Below, in pieces: positions 1 through 11,828 of a stretch of 64,000 nucleotides of DNA (positions are counted from its first letter, which is position 1; each line of letters begins with the position of its first letter). Source of the DNA: Dipteris shenzhenensis (taxonomy: Eukaryota; Polypodiophyta; Polypodiopsida; Gleicheniales). The stretch is taken from NCBI GenBank assembly GCA_047967505.1, contig CM106541.1; one strand, 5' to 3'. A model generated the notes under the pieces. It had not been told where the DNA came from, did no database searches, and was given only the letters and a program-made list of their open reading frames with translations. A program made the translations under genes and the position numbers.

Positions 1-3000
1 TTGGGGTCGATATGTCATTCCAGACCCTCGCAACAATAAGTTAGCAAAAATGATGCATGTCTTAAAAAAGGGACCCTCCACTGTGGTTGGAAGCTTGCAT
101 CTGTATCTGTGCGGGGGACTTGATTGTAATCGGGCTTGGTGTAGCCGCCCCTTATCTATTGCTTATTCTATTTCTTCCACTTCTAGAAGCTATGTTGGAT
201 CAACTGCATGAGCGCTCATACTCCATGATGTCTTTGTGGCTGAGGATGAAGCTCTGAAGCTTTCCTTTCCACCTCTTAACGTCAGTAATGTCCTTGACCA
301 TGCGGTAAGAATTGATTGTATCGTACCACGTGTCATGGTCGAGAGTTGTCTCTTGAGGTTGCTGGTCTCTTCTTCATAGTGGTGCTCATCCACCTCTTCT
401 TGGCCTTATTCCTCATATGGTCCCTCTATATCGAAGAAGAGAATGGGCTATAGTATCCTATACCATTGAGTACTGCCCATGTCTTCGGCTCCCTCTTGCT
501 CGATTGGTTGTTTTGCTGCATATCTATAGTGTTGTGTCTTAACGTGGATGGCTATGATGTGGGGCTTTTGCCTTTGTTTGTGCCTATGATTATGGAGTTG
601 GGGTTTGTGCCAGATGTGGTGTCAAGCTGTGATGGTGGTGGGGGTGGCTATGGAGCAGAGCTAAAGAGATTCCACGCTATATCCATTTTCTCTGGCTCGA
701 CATTAGTGCGGAATGCCTTGAGTGAATCATCAAACTAGCTTATGCCAGTTTGAATCATATTCTTGAGGGCTTTGAGGATATCATTATACAAAACTATTAT
801 GCCTGTAAGAAAATACCATTCGCTACGAGCCTAAAAGAGGTGGTTAAAAATGAATTCAGACCACATCCTTGCATCCATTCTAAACTTTGGCGTAGGCTAT
901 CAGGATTGCAAGGGTGGTCTTCCAAGGTTGTTTTGGTTTGATTAGTTCAAGCAGAGGGGTATCATTTGTGAAGACTATGGAATATTGCAACACTCTTGTC
1001 CATGCCATAAAATTATATACAATGGGGTGGTAGAGGAGTGTTAGGATATCCATATCATCATCTAAGACGAGTCACGATATCTTCGTGGGAATAGGTCATG
1101 GCAATTATGGGATGTGCTTGTGCGGTGGTGCAGTGGAAAACCTTTCTAGATTGTGTAAGGTGAGTGCATTATAAAATAGGGTGTTGGGTGGGAGAACGGC
1201 GGCAGATATGGTGTGCAAAAGTAGTTGAAGGTGTCTTCAACTATGCGTGGTGTGAAGTAGAGTGTGGAGGCACGGGATGATGCCTCGAGCAATCTTTTGT
1301 GGGGGTTACCTACTTTTGGTTGTTGCGGGGAGTGGATGCTCTTACTGCGTGGAGGTCTGTTTGTAAAGTGACAATCTGTTGGCTGCTAGTGTTACTGGAT
1401 CCCTGCATGTAGCCGTTCAATAAGTTGGGCCTATTGCTACACCCCGACTTCTAAGGCCTCCCTTTCCTCCTGGACTCAAGCATGCTATTCCTGATCCATT
1501 GTTGCTTGGTGTTGAAATGCCTCATAATCCCTCTAGATGGTATTGTTGTGGGAGCATTCCGTGGCCAAGCCTCTTGTGTCTGCTATAGTTTGTGCTCCAA
1601 CTTTCTGCCAATTTCTATGGCTTTTAGTCCACTAGCCTCCACTACCAAACGGTTTGCCTTCTCTTTTTGTAATGCCGCCTCTGTGTGCTGGAGCTGAGTG
1701 TTGGCTTCGATAGCTCTGTAAGATTTTGGCAAATTGGAAATTCTTGTCTTCTTGCTAGGATGTTTCATGTAACTACTGTCATTGCCGTTATTGAATCTAG
1801 GAATGCCAGCTCCTTCTAACCATCTTGATTGTCTTCAATCAATAGTTTGTTGTACCCTAATAGATGGAAGCATCAGCACTGGAGGTACAAAACTCTATGG
1901 CTAGCTGATATAAGTTGGGGCGGGACGGAGGCTGTGACTCCTATTCCGGGCTTTGTGCTGGTTGCTATGGCTATGGTAGGGGATTGGGATCCTGTGGATC
2001 CTGTGTCATATCAATGATCTCCTCATCATCTCCAATTGGCCTTTTCAGTCTGTGCTCTCTACGGAGCCTTTCTGTTTTGTTTTCTGCCTTCTAACAGACT
2101 TCTTCTGCTCAAATCCATGTGAGCTCCTCTTGCTCTGTTGAAGAGGATAAGCCTTGACCTTTTTGGTTGCTTCCTCATCTTGGAGCCATTGGGCTTCTAC
2201 CTCATCTTGCAGCCTTTTAGCTGCTTCTTCATCCTATTGTCTCCTACCAGCTGCTTCTTCCTGTCATTGCTGGATTGGCTCTTCCCTCCTTTGTTTGGGC
2301 GATGCCTTTCTTGGCGTAGATCTAGCAGAGGGGGCTGATAGTAGATTAAATTCCTTTGCCGCATCACCATGCCGTTCTGGAATAGGGTTGTTGAACAAGT
2401 GATGGATTATGGGCATGAGGAACATTGGGCAGAGGGGACTGATAGTAGATTAAATTCCTTTGCCGCATCACCATGCCGTTCTAGAATAGGGTTGTTGAAC
2501 AGGTGATGGATGATGGGCATGAGGAACATTGGGTTCCTTATCTTTTCCCCGTATGTGCAGATGCCAACAAACTCCTTATAAAGAAATATGCCCACTTTTT
2601 TTCTTTCGGTTTGTGGAGGCGGCCCAAGAAATTAGGCAGCACCACGCTCTGATGCTCTGTTAGCTGGGACTATGCCAGCAGAGTAACTACTCAAGCTGCT
2701 TAGCCAATGCCACACTCTGAATCAGATTAATAGAGATGCCACCCCTATGTACCTTTGTGTTGTAGTTCACCACTGTTGTTAGCCTTTTTCCAATTATGTG
2801 TAGCTTTGCACATGGTTGGGAGACAATGGGGAGGCCGAAGGCTCACCGAATTATTTCTATCGTGAATTGGTAGTAGTGGTACTCTCCATCTGCATGTAGC
2901 TAGCTTATAGTGCTGGTGGCCTAATTATACATGTCCACAAATTCAACGGCCTGTCGCGCAGATTCAAGTGGCAAGAGAACCTGCTTGCCACTGTGTGAAG

Positions 3001-3729
3001 TCCAATTGCCTGGAGAAAGGGTACCACATCGGGGTCCTACAAAGCCTAATAGGAGGTGGCGTTATGGTAGTACAACCTGTAATCCTTGGTGTTACATTTG
3101 AATTGTGAATATATTATGAACCCCTAGGGATGTTCCAGCGAATCTTGTTTGAGTGGGGAGAATCGGGTAACCTGTACCACATGTTCAAAGAAATTCTATA
3201 CATCAGGTGTACCCGGTATGCATCGCTTGCGGAGAGTATGTGTTGTAGATTGCTGAGCCAATGATCGTTCTGTGGGACACTCGAGGTGCGTAGGAAAATT
3301 CACGTTCAAGTGGAAAATACTTGATGGTAAATCGAGCTGTGTAAGAAAATTTGTTGAGGGCATTCAGAGGGACACAATTGGAGCACACATCGTTACGAGC
3401 ACGTCCCTTCCCTACAGCAGCACCATCGCCCAAAAAGAACCCAGCATGAGAGCCATCGGGAAGGAATTGGAGGTGTCTTTGGGATGCATAAACGAGGTCG
3501 AGCTGCAAGCAAGAGAGGGCTTGCGATTGCTAGATTTGGTCAGCATCACTGTGAGAATTGTCTGTTTTGGTGCAATGGAAATAATTGAACAAATGATCCT
3601 GTGTACATAACAGAAGACTATATTTTAGAAGCGAAACACCTATGTTGATTCGACTGATAAGTAGGGCTGTATTGTTATGGTTTTAGTCACCTAGCACTCA
3701 TGAGTTGTGTGTAATTGCACATTGCGCAG
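1..3729. other. Unidentified repeat-like region with faint minus-strand coding signal
   Basis: No recognisable gene. The minus strand looks more protein-like than the plus strand: a 101-codon open stretch runs from 3,508 down to 3,203, followed by broken frames with further open pieces near 3,050-2,900, 2,595-2,407, 1,768-1,583 and 393-190. Between them lie many stops. I recognise no domain. The pattern would fit an old transposon or retrotransposon gene that has decayed, but that is inference; the open pieces may be chance. Confidence 0.3.
2325..2533. repeat. 104-bp tandem duplication
   Basis: Two adjacent copies, 2,325-2,428 and 2,429-2,533, differ at only a few positions (for example ggggct against ggggact near the start, and tctgg against tctag in the middle). 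The duplication lies in the faint minus-strand coding region and repeats part of one open stretch in a shifted frame. Confidence 0.85.
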
Positions 3730-3978
3730 AATTTTGCATCTAGGATGGATACAACCTTCTGCGGTGTGTTTGATGGGCACGGCCCTCTTGGACACTTTGT
3801 TGCACGAAAAGTGAGAGAATCGCTACCCTCAAAGCTGGCTGCAGTTTGGAACAAACAGGTGCGAGGGGATAGATCGATGGCCTCAAGAACAGACAACAGA
3901 GAAGATAAATCTGCAGTTATAGATCAAGAACGAACATTTGTTGTAGTGGAACAACAGTTGTGGCAATGGTATTGTAGG
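3730..3978 (+). pseudogene. Protein phosphatase 2C (PP2C) exon remnants
   Basis: Family role: Mg/Mn-dependent Ser/Thr phosphatase. A 43-codon exon (3,730-3,858) is bounded by a good acceptor (gcgcag) and donor (cag/gtgcga). It encodes the metal-binding block FCGVFDGHGPLGH followed by VARKVRESLPSKL, very like plant PP2Cs. About 80 bp on, near 3,939-3,974, a second conserved block reads CCSGTTVVAMV (family CFCSGTT), but in a different frame and followed at once by a stop. The N-terminal exon and the later DG, GD and DN blocks were not found. A transposon is inserted 60 bp downstream at 4,039, and no PP2C continuation is visible beyond its far end at 15,082. I read it as a truncated, dead copy or an isolated captured exon pair. 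Confidence 0.75.
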
Positions 3979-4038
3979 TTCACTATCTGTCCATCTGTAG
4001 GATAGATTAAGAAGGGTTTCCCTTGGAAGGATTTCCAT

Positions 4039-4064
4039 CACAACAAGACAAAGCAACTATAGAC
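4039..4064 (+). repeat. Left terminal inverted repeat of CACTA-type element
   Basis: 26 bp, starting CACAA. It pairs with 15,053-15,078 with mismatches at positions 3, 9, 18 and 20. The flanking CAT at 4,036-4,038 is repeated at 15,079-15,081. Confidence 0.8.
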
Positions 4065-4225
4065 ACTTCTTATAGATGTTCAAAATAGTGGGCGCGTCTA
4101 TAGGTGTAGATAGAATAGTGAAAATACGGGCGCATCTATTAGTGTGTCTAATAGCGTGGTTATTAACGCGTCTAATAGCGTGTCTGCACTGTCTTTTAGA
4201 CATGTATTTAAATGCTTTTATAAAC
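4060..4225. repeat. Left subterminal motif cluster (gcgtctatag / agacgc type)
   Basis: Several degenerate copies of a 10-bp motif, gcgtctatag, and its relatives (gcatctatta, gcgtctaata, gcgtgtctg) occur in both orientations within 170 bp of the element's left end. In EnSpm elements such subterminal clusters bind the TNPA protein; the motif here differs from the maize one, so the same role is inference. Confidence 0.65.
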
Positions 4226-4429
4226 GCACAACAAAGAATACAGAGAGTAAAATTTTGCTACAAAAAGCTTATTAATGTGCATCATTGTTTTCCAAATATT
4301 GCCCATGATTATCAAAACACGTAATTTTAATAAAAATATCAATGATTTTTGGCAAACCCACATATACAAAAAATAAGTGAGGTGAGGAGAATGAGACAAT
4401 ATATAAAATAGTTTTGTCAATATCAATGA

Positions 4430-7400
4430 TGGGCTACGGTTCGATCTTATCCTCAATGAAATCAACCCTTTCCAAACTATCTACTTCAAAATCCAAACCA
4501 ATGTTGAGATCTACAAATACATTCAACCCACTACTACTTGTGCTTCATCGAAATCAGCATCGCCAATGGCAGGCTCGTCCTCATGGGTAATGGCCTGAAT
4601 ATCTGTATCTCCTATGTCATGATCATCCCCCTCTCTCGTATCACGATCATCATCACTTCCACATATGCTCCATATTAGTAAATGTACCATACATCACTTG
4701 GGAATGTGGCGTAATAGGTACGACATGCCACCACCTATCATTATCTCCCATTGGTTGATAGACAACCTAATTCAAACACAAATACAATCATGTTATTTTC
4801 CTTGCATCGAAGGTATCAAATATTTAAAAGTGAGTATTTTTATATATGTGTACAATACCTGTTCACATTGTTGCAATAGTACTAGTGTGTCCTTCTTGCT
4901 TTGCCAAAACTTTGTGGAGTCAATAAGTTACAAAGCCACTTGCATGGCGTTTGATTGTTACATGAGGACCTCTTTCCACCATGTCCTTAAACCACTTGAT
5001 AAGAAATGCTAATAGTCAACAGTTGCATTGATACGCTTCACATTTTGTATCCTGTAAAGTATCTCACAAGCTCGCCCATCTTGTAAATACAATCCTTCAC
5101 GTCCTTTGATGCATTACAAGAAATGCTAATAGGTAGTATGAACTGAACATATGAGCGATGGTTGATTAGTTGCTTCTACACTCACAAATTTGGAAGGAAA
5201 AAGAGATTATGCTAAGTCATACTTACTTGCAGCATCTTGTGCCAATTATGAGATTTCAAGCCATATAATTGCTCTACACCTCTGTTCTTACTCTTTGTGA
5301 AGGCTCCCTTCAAACACCTCATGCATCTAGTGGGAGTACGAATTGTAGTGATAGCTCACTTCACTGCCACCATCTCTAGCTTCGATAACCTCCATGGTGC
5401 ATGGGGTAAAAAGACACGCCCATTTGGCCTCTCTTGTGGCCATGCTTCACGCATCCTCCCTGTGGTGCATAGATCCTCCCTTATGCCTGCAGAATCTCCT
5501 ATCCCAGTTAAATGCTCCCAAATGGTAGACGCCACATTCTTAAAGATATGCATGGGATCAAGCAAGTGATTGATCTTGAGGTGGGACCAATATGGTAGTC
5601 GATAAAAGATGGAGTATCTAAACAAAAGATGGTGTTAGCATGCAATCTTTATTTCCATTCAATATAGCACACAATAGTTACAAACCCTTATTGGCTCCTG
5701 CCAAGTGGTGAAGGAGTCATGGAGCCATCCCAAATTCTCATCTAATCTCCTGCAATGAGTGACTATGGGGGGCCTTCATTCCAAGGAGCGACATATCTAG
5801 GATGATCAGGTGGGAGAAATTGATGGTGATTCTCATAGATGACCTTATTCAATGCATCTGCCTGTGAAGCAACTAGCAAAGGACCACAAACAGGACATGC
5901 ATGGTAACCCAATGTAGTGAGACCTAAATAATAGATGCAATTGTGTAAGTAAGGTGGGTTTAGGGTGCCTTAATGCCAATTGCCTACTCATAATTAAAAG
6001 TTACAATGCTTACTTGAACACTCTCCATAGCCTGGAAAGTCATGCATCATCCACATCAAGACTACTTTGCAGTTGAAGTCTCGTGACAAGGGAGGCTCAC
6101 GTCATGCACCTCGATACCTCTCCAAAGTACCTCCAGCTCATCAATCAAAGGCTCCAAATAAACATCAGGATTTTTTACTTTATGTTTCCCTGGAATTAGA
6201 AGGGATAACATAACATGTCCTTTCTTAATTGCCATAGAGGATAGAAGATTATAATTCACCAATATCACTGGCCATACATTGTAAGAGGTGCTTTTGAAAC
6301 CAAATGGGTTTACACCGTCCATACCCAATCTAAGTCTCAAGTTCCTAGATTCTTCCTCGAAGCTTGTCCATATGTCTTCAATATGCTTCCATACAAGAGT
6401 GTCTGCGAGAGTTCTCTACTTACCATCAGTTGATCAATGGGAGGAATGCCATGACATGAGCTCTTCAATGGATTTGCACTTGAACATATGTTGGATGCGA
6501 GGGATTATGGGAAAATGTCACAAAACCTTACGAGGCACATCCAAAGTTTTGAGATCTGCTCTATATCTTGCCTCTCCACAAGTAGGACACTCTCTTGCCT
6601 CCTTATGTGGCCCACAAAATAGAATGCAATCATTGACACATGCATGGATACGCTTGTAATCCAATCCTCTAAGAGAGGTCACATGTTGCCTTGCCATATC
6701 TATTGAGGTCGATAATTTATTCTCCCTTGGAAGCATCACACAATAGCCTGCATGTGAAGACCATAAATGAGAAAAAGTCTTTAAGTAATTGACCCACTAG
6801 CATAATTCACCATGTTTGCAAAATAGACTTTGAAGTTTACTTGAGTAATGCATTCAAACTTACATTGCTCCATCCATAAATGGTCTGCAAGTTTAGTAAC
6901 TCAAGGGAAGCACGTAGAACAAAGAATGTGCACCCCTCAAATAGTGGGTCGATGCCGCAGTAAAAAAATCGTCTTGCTCCATGCTATCATCCCTACCTGA
7001 GGATTGATGGACAAATAAATCCAGCACCATATCATCAAACACCTCCTCCTCCACGACCTCATGAGGTAATGATGGACGGCTATTATCACCATCACTCCAT
7101 GCATCTATAACGGTCCCTCCTAAAGATCCCACCTCATATCGCTGATGCTTTGCCTCCTCATGAGATGAGCATAGGGCAACAAATGAACACCCATAGGTAT
7201 CTCAATCAACCGCAACACTTTAACACTTACCTGGGATACGGTCGCATCCCATTCTCCATATGTTGAGATGTGATTGAGTGTAATTCTACGTGCACGATAC
7301 ATGTTTCCTCGACATTGATCACACATACATTTGATTTTTTGCTCCAACCACATTTTGTGATGGTGGATACGGAAGGATTCATCCTCATTGGAGCTACTTG

Positions 7401-7431
7401 TTGAAGATGAAGACATCCCACAAATAAACAA
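4430..7431 (-). pseudogene. CACTA (EnSpm) tnp2-like transposase, decayed
   Basis: Role: catalyses excision and integration of CACTA elements. The minus strand shows the family's order. A likely start at 7,431 begins MFICGMSSSSTSS and leads to a Cys-rich segment KCMCDQCRGN, like the transposase-associated domain. Next come MARQHVTSLRGLDYKRIHA, CVNDCILFCGPHKEARECP and CGEARYRADL (6,690-6,550), then PIIPRIQHMF. The core follows: LRLGMDGVNPFG (about 6,336-6,300), YNVWPVILVNYNL, MLSLLIPGK, YLEPLIDELEVLW and MMHDFPGYGECS (to about 6,020). Further on are YLGLTTLGYHACPVCGP (about 5,945-5,890), INHLLDPMHIFKNVASTIWE (about 5,570) and GLKSHNWHKML (about 5,245). The tail down to 4,430 is acidic and broken. 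Introns are likely. Stops at several points (near 6,440, 5,760 and 5,040) make it non-functional as read. Confidence 0.85.
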
Positions 7432-7679
7432 CCCAAAAAATGTGTTCTTCCTTGAGTATTTAATGAGAAAACTCTATAGCGCGTCTGTACTGTGGAATGC
7501 ATCTATAGGCGCGTCTAAAACATAATGTAGATGTGCTTTTAGACGTTCAAAGTCTTGCGAACTGGTTTTTAAACCTACTTTTAGTGCACTTACTTTCCTT
7601 TCGATACTTTTAGTGCCGCTTGCTTTCCTTTTAACACACATAGCTCTAGGCATCCACACTCATCTCCAAGCACCCACAC
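7432..7679. promoter_or_regulatory. Left half of the divergent promoter region of the CACTA-type element
   Basis: This 248 bp lies between the transposase start and the nested LTR element; the right half continues at 12,114-12,250. It contains the element's agacgc/gcgtctatag motifs at 7,468-7,560. Placing the promoter here is inference from the divergent genes and from motif clusters near the ends and the starts. Confidence 0.4.
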
Positions 7680-7983
7680 TGTTAGAACGTGAAGTCAAGT
7701 GTGAGGGTGTCCTAGAGTCCTAGGGTGTCTTACAGTTGTGTGGGTGTGAATGTGTCTAATAGGTGAGCAAATTGTGCCACCTCCTAGAGTTAGGTGAATT
7801 AGGTGTGTGAGGTGGAGGTCTAGTGACCTCACCTATAATGTTAGAAGAGAAGGTTGCCTAGCCTATAAATGAGGCCCTTGTACTTGCTTATGAATGATCA
7901 ATCAACATCTATCCATAGTTGCTTCATCTCATTTCCATCTTGTGATTGATGTTCTCTTCTCTCACTTCACCCTGATTCCAACA
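7680..7983 (+). repeat. 5' LTR of element A
   Basis: 304 bp, TG...CA. It is about 19 bp longer than the 3' LTR because a cctagagtcctagggtgt-like stretch is present here and missing from the other copy. Otherwise the two are nearly identical. Confidence 0.9.
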
Positions 7984-7985
7984 TG

Positions 7986-7997
7986 TGGTATCAGAGC
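7986..7997 (+). other. Primer-binding site of element A (initiator Met-tRNA type)
   Basis: TGGTATCAGAGC, perfect to the usual plant Copia-type site, two bases after the LTR end. It sets the element's orientation as plus. Confidence 0.9.
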
Positions 7998-9506
7998 TAG
8001 TTTGTCCACCTTGATACTCTACAGTTTCACCATCATGGAGGAAGAGACTTGCTCATCTCTACTGCCATCTTCTTGAAGATTGACGTTGTTGTTGTTGCTG
8101 GTGATCATTGCCTTAATCTGTCTATAGTTTTGTGAGGAGAAAACTCTGCACGCATCTTCTAGCTCTTGGCTATCTGCGCTTAGACATTCATGAACATTGT
8201 TGTCTCATCATTCCATTGTCTTCTCTATGCTATGCTATGCTATTATATCGTTTTCTCTACGCTATGCTATTATATCACCATGGAGGAGATCTATGTTGCT
8301 TCGCGTCCTGATCAATTCTTGCCTATTTCTGTTGTCGCTGTCCTAATTCATACCTTCAATGTATTTCGTCGATCTGTTGTTCATTATCTTCTCAGGCTAT
8401 CTCCTTTCTAGTTTTGTTGACCTACAACTTTGTGGAGACCTTCATTTTAGACCAAGAGTTTCTGAAGCCCTGAACAAATCCTCAATCCAAATCCATTGCT
8501 AGCCATTGTTCAATATCAGACTGGGGTACGTCAAGTTGTCACTACTTTCTCCCTCTTCGTGGAGAGCATCTGAGCAGCAATGATCTATTCGAGCAATGTA
8601 ATACCTCTTTCTCAAGTCATTGACATACTCATTCCGAGGCATACAAAGTTGTAAAAACAACACGACAACAAGAGGCATGTTTCACAATAGGGTGATTATC
8701 CACGACATTCCACTTTAATTTTGAGCCAAATTGCTGCTCATTAAGAGCCACTACTATTTTGGCAGCACTGGATTCGATGGAGATTATTAAACAATCATAA
8801 AACAACAGTAAAAGATTTTTTGCCGTTGAATTCCGTTCATCATGATTCTTGTCGTCCATTTCCAATTCTAGAATAGTGGAAATCATGCAAGAACCGGAGG
8901 ATAAGCTTTTCAATTTTGTAGACGTTTCCTTTCTGAATTTTCAACTTCTAAAAAACTCGACATTCTAGACAAATGTAATGCACTAGCCTTCCTCATGTAA
9001 CATTTGGGGGTTTCCTGAAATCTATGCAAATTCCTCTGTGAATTAGACAATTGTTTGGGGATTTTGCTACATTAAGCAAGATTGATCGGTTTTAAGACCT
9101 ACCCGACATTGGTGATTACCAACCCAACATTTTGAGAGTCATGCTGTAATTACCTCATGCAACTGCTCCTATGGGCGTCATCGACTAGTTCTTTGAGGGC
9201 ATTCATGCCGGGATCTTCATCGACACTCGGATTCTGGATGTGCATACACTTGTATGCAGCAGCTGTGCGGAGGACATCTCTCATTTCGAGAGATCTTTTA
9301 TTCCTTTATTTCCTTTGGGTATTTGGGTCTTCTGCCCGAGTTGTCCCCCAAAATGAATGTAATGAAGGGTTGTTGAGTGTTATTGAGTCAATAAAGGTTC
9401 TCAGCCTTGGATTGTCCTTCTAAAATGATGTAATCTTTTCTATTTTTTGTGTCTGAGTCCCTGCCATTCTATTCTAGAGTCAGGAGGGGGATGTACTGTG
9501 GGAGCC
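7998..9506. other. Interior of LTR element A, left part
   Basis: No gag or pol domain found. A 94-codon open stretch on the minus strand (8,913-8,629) has no recognisable domain. Short plus-strand frames at 8,190-8,411 and 9,157-9,423 look like chance. Confidence 0.5.
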
Positions 9507-9762
9507 TGTTGGAGTAGCATGGAGACAAGATGGAGAAGACAAGATGATGAAAAGAGAGTGAATTTATTCATGAGAGATATGCCCAATATATAGGCACAAG
9601 TTACATTCAAAAGTGACATCATATGTGAGCTCAAGAGAGCATCTTTAGATCCACAACTATCTCTCAATCACACCCCACACTGCTATATTCACTCAATCAC
9701 CCCTCCTAACTGACACATCATCAGTCACATCTAACTCAGGCACACCTACACACACACCTACA
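9507..9762 (-). repeat. 3' LTR (left copy) of element B
   Basis: Matches 11,197-11,440 at most positions, with small indels in the acacac-rich end. The same short minus-strand open frame occurs in both copies and is only LTR sequence. Confidence 0.8.
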
Positions 9763-9909
9763 TACATACACATGGTTTACAACTGGGAGATAGATAATGA
9801 CTATGCATGGGAATACCCTTAGATCTAGCAAGGTAAAACATAAGACTAACAATCATTTGAGGGGGACATCCCAAGGTAGAGAACCCTTATTGACCACACA
9901 CACAAAAAT

Positions 9910-10329
9910 TCAAAATTGAAGATGTGGTAAATTCCCCCCTTTGATGGCATATCTTGTCCTTTTCCTCCTCCTCTTCCAAGCTACCACAGTGTGAGGTACA
10001 TTGTCATTTGAGAGGTTCTTGGTGTAGCCCTTCTTTTTGTAACTCCTTTGCCCTTTGACCTTTCTTGCATCCTTCTTCTTCATACCTTCTCTCTCAATGA
10101 GGTATGCTACCAAATGAGTAGCTTCAAGCAAGTTGACTTCAAGTACATGATCACATGCATCCCATATGCCTTCACATAAATCAAATATGAAGAGGGTCTT
10201 ACCACTTGTCATTGCAAGGGCAGTGTCTACTCTTGTACATTGAAGCTCATATATCTCATAAATGTATGGCAAAAAGAAATCATTGAAATGTAAATTCATC
10301 TCATACATCATGATAAGCATAATTTTCAA
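9910..10329 (-). CDS. Unidentified open frame inside LTR element B
   Basis: 139 codons from an ATG at 10,329, in the same orientation as element B. The C-terminal third is strongly basic (KKKDARKVKGQRSYKKKG, then WKRRRKRTR). I recognise no family. A basic C-terminus would fit a remnant of a nucleic-acid-binding gag, but no zinc knuckle is present. A second minus-strand open stretch (10,661-10,422) lies upstream. It may be a gag relic, a captured gene piece or chance. Confidence 0.3.
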   Translation of the reverse strand: MKIMLIMMYEMNLHFNDFFLPYIYEIYELQCTRVDTALAMTSGKTLFIFDLCEGIWDACDHVLEVNLLEATHLVAYLIEREGMKKKDARKVKGQRSYKKKGYTKNLSNDNVPHTVVAWKRRRKRTRYAIKGGNLPHLQF

Positions 10330-11182
10330 AGTGTTAGTGACACTTGGAGACTAGAAATCGAAATGAATCTCAGTCAACATGTAGATTTGAGAGTGCAGCA
10401 AACTGAAATAGATAATAAACATCATAGTTGACTAGTTAATTGATTGGAATAGTCAAACTTTGACTGAACTTCTTCCAAAAGACAACCAAGAGCATGAGAA
10501 GAAACTTGTAGATCAGCTTTCACCATACACACAGTAGCAAAATGAAATCTATAAACACCATTTGGAGGCCTAAACCAAAGACTATCAACACCAAGAAGCA
10601 AAGGCGTAGCCCTTACGTTGCCCACCATTGGAGCTTGGATCTGGATTGGTTTCTCAATCACTACAGCTCGGGATCAACACCCGGGATCAACACCAATGGC
10701 CACCAAACTTCATGGAGATCTTAGCAATAAGGTCGCCCAGCTCCTCATGAAAGCATTTTGCAAATGGTTGAGACAGAGAGTAGAATTAGCACGATTCTCC
10801 TTCAACTTGTAGGAGCAAGCATGGCGAAATGGTGGCCTCTCCTCTTGATCCCACCAGTCAAATGAATCGCCCTTGACTAAAGATCATGGAGCTAAAGAGG
10901 TTTGTCAAAACATTGAGTGCATTGGGAGATCAAGCACTTGCAAAATCAACCTATAAGAGGGAAATATGAAAGATGGTGACTTTTGCAGGGACAATGTCGG
11001 GCTATAGAGCAGTGCATTTTGTAGATCCACCATTGAGAAGAAGTGCCCTCGAGAAGGAAGCTCCAGCTAAGAGGATAGAAGCAATGGTAAAGCAAATCTC
11101 ATGGACGAAGGAGAAGATGAAGAAAATGAAGGAGGTGATGACATGTGGCACACATGGGTAGAAGCTCAAGGAGGATCATACG

Positions 11183-11194
11183 GCTCTGATACCA
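11183..11194 (-). other. Primer-binding site of element B
   Basis: Plus strand gctctgatacca, the exact complement of TGGTATCAGAGC, two bases from the LTR start at 11,197. Confidence 0.85.
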
Positions 11195-11196
11195 TA

Positions 11197-11518
11197 TGTT
11201 GGAGTAGCATGGAGACAAGATGGAGAAGACAAGATGATGAAAAGAGAGTGAATTTATTTATGAGAGATATGGCCAATATATAGGCACAAGTTACATCCAA
11301 GAGTGACATCATATGTGAGCTCAAGAGAGCATCTCTAGATCCACAATTATCTCTCAATCACACACCACACTCCTATATTCACTCAATCACACCTACTAAC
11401 TGACAGATCATCAATCACACCTAACTCAGGCACACCTACACACACCATGTTATCACACACCCACAACTATAGACCTTATGACCCTAGGTATGATCGCATT
11501 ACATCAATTTGTCCTTCA
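11197..11518 (-). repeat. 5' LTR (right copy) of element B
   Basis: The first about 244 bp match the left copy; the remaining 78 bp do not align clearly. The end at 11,518 is chosen because CA is followed by GAGCC, the same five bases that precede the left copy. Confidence 0.65.
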
Positions 11519-11828
11519 GAGCCATGTATTTCCTTTGATGGGTCTTTTTATTAGGCCTGGCATGAGTTCCAGGATGTTGGTGCATTGGTTTCCTAGACCT
11601 CTGAGTTGGTCATGCATCCATGTTGAGACATGAGCCTCTAAGTTATGTTGGGATGTAAAGCCATGAGAGTGCTCAGTCCGACCTCTGAACCATGCTCAAA
11701 TTTCAGCCTCTGAGTTGGCATGGCAGCCATCTCTAGTTCAGACATTGCCAGATTAGCAAACTCAGTCATTGTCATGTTTTGTTCTTCGTTCCATTCCAGT
11801 AGTCCCTCACCTTTCCTTCATGGGGGGG

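Larger units (their letters stand above)
9507..11518 (-). mobile_element. LTR element B, antisense, nested inside LTR element A
   Basis: A 240-250 bp direct repeat starts at 9,507 and at 11,197 (both TGTTGGAGTAGCATGGAGAC). The complement of the primer-binding site, gctctgatacca, lies at 11,183-11,194, two bases before the right copy, so the element reads on the minus strand with its 5' LTR on the right. GAGCC precedes the left copy (9,502-9,506) and occurs again at 11,519-11,523 directly after a CA, giving a candidate target duplication and a 322-bp 5' LTR. The left copy stops matching after about 9,762, so its inner end is altered or the right boundary is misplaced. There is no pol. Confidence 0.75.

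Noticed and set aside
3976-3985. Literal cactat near 3,978 as the transposon's left end
   Set aside because: No inverted partner at the right side and no 3-bp duplication; the CACAA pair at 4,039 and 15,078 fits far better.
9440-9667. Minus-strand frame, also found at 11,166-11,357, as a conserved gene pair
   Set aside because: Both are the same stretch of the two LTR copies of element B.
11183-11194. gctctgatacca phrases (also 48,310 and 48,809) as tRNA gene parts
   Set aside because: Only 12 bp match the tRNA end; each sits beside an LTR and is a primer-binding site, not a tRNA gene.
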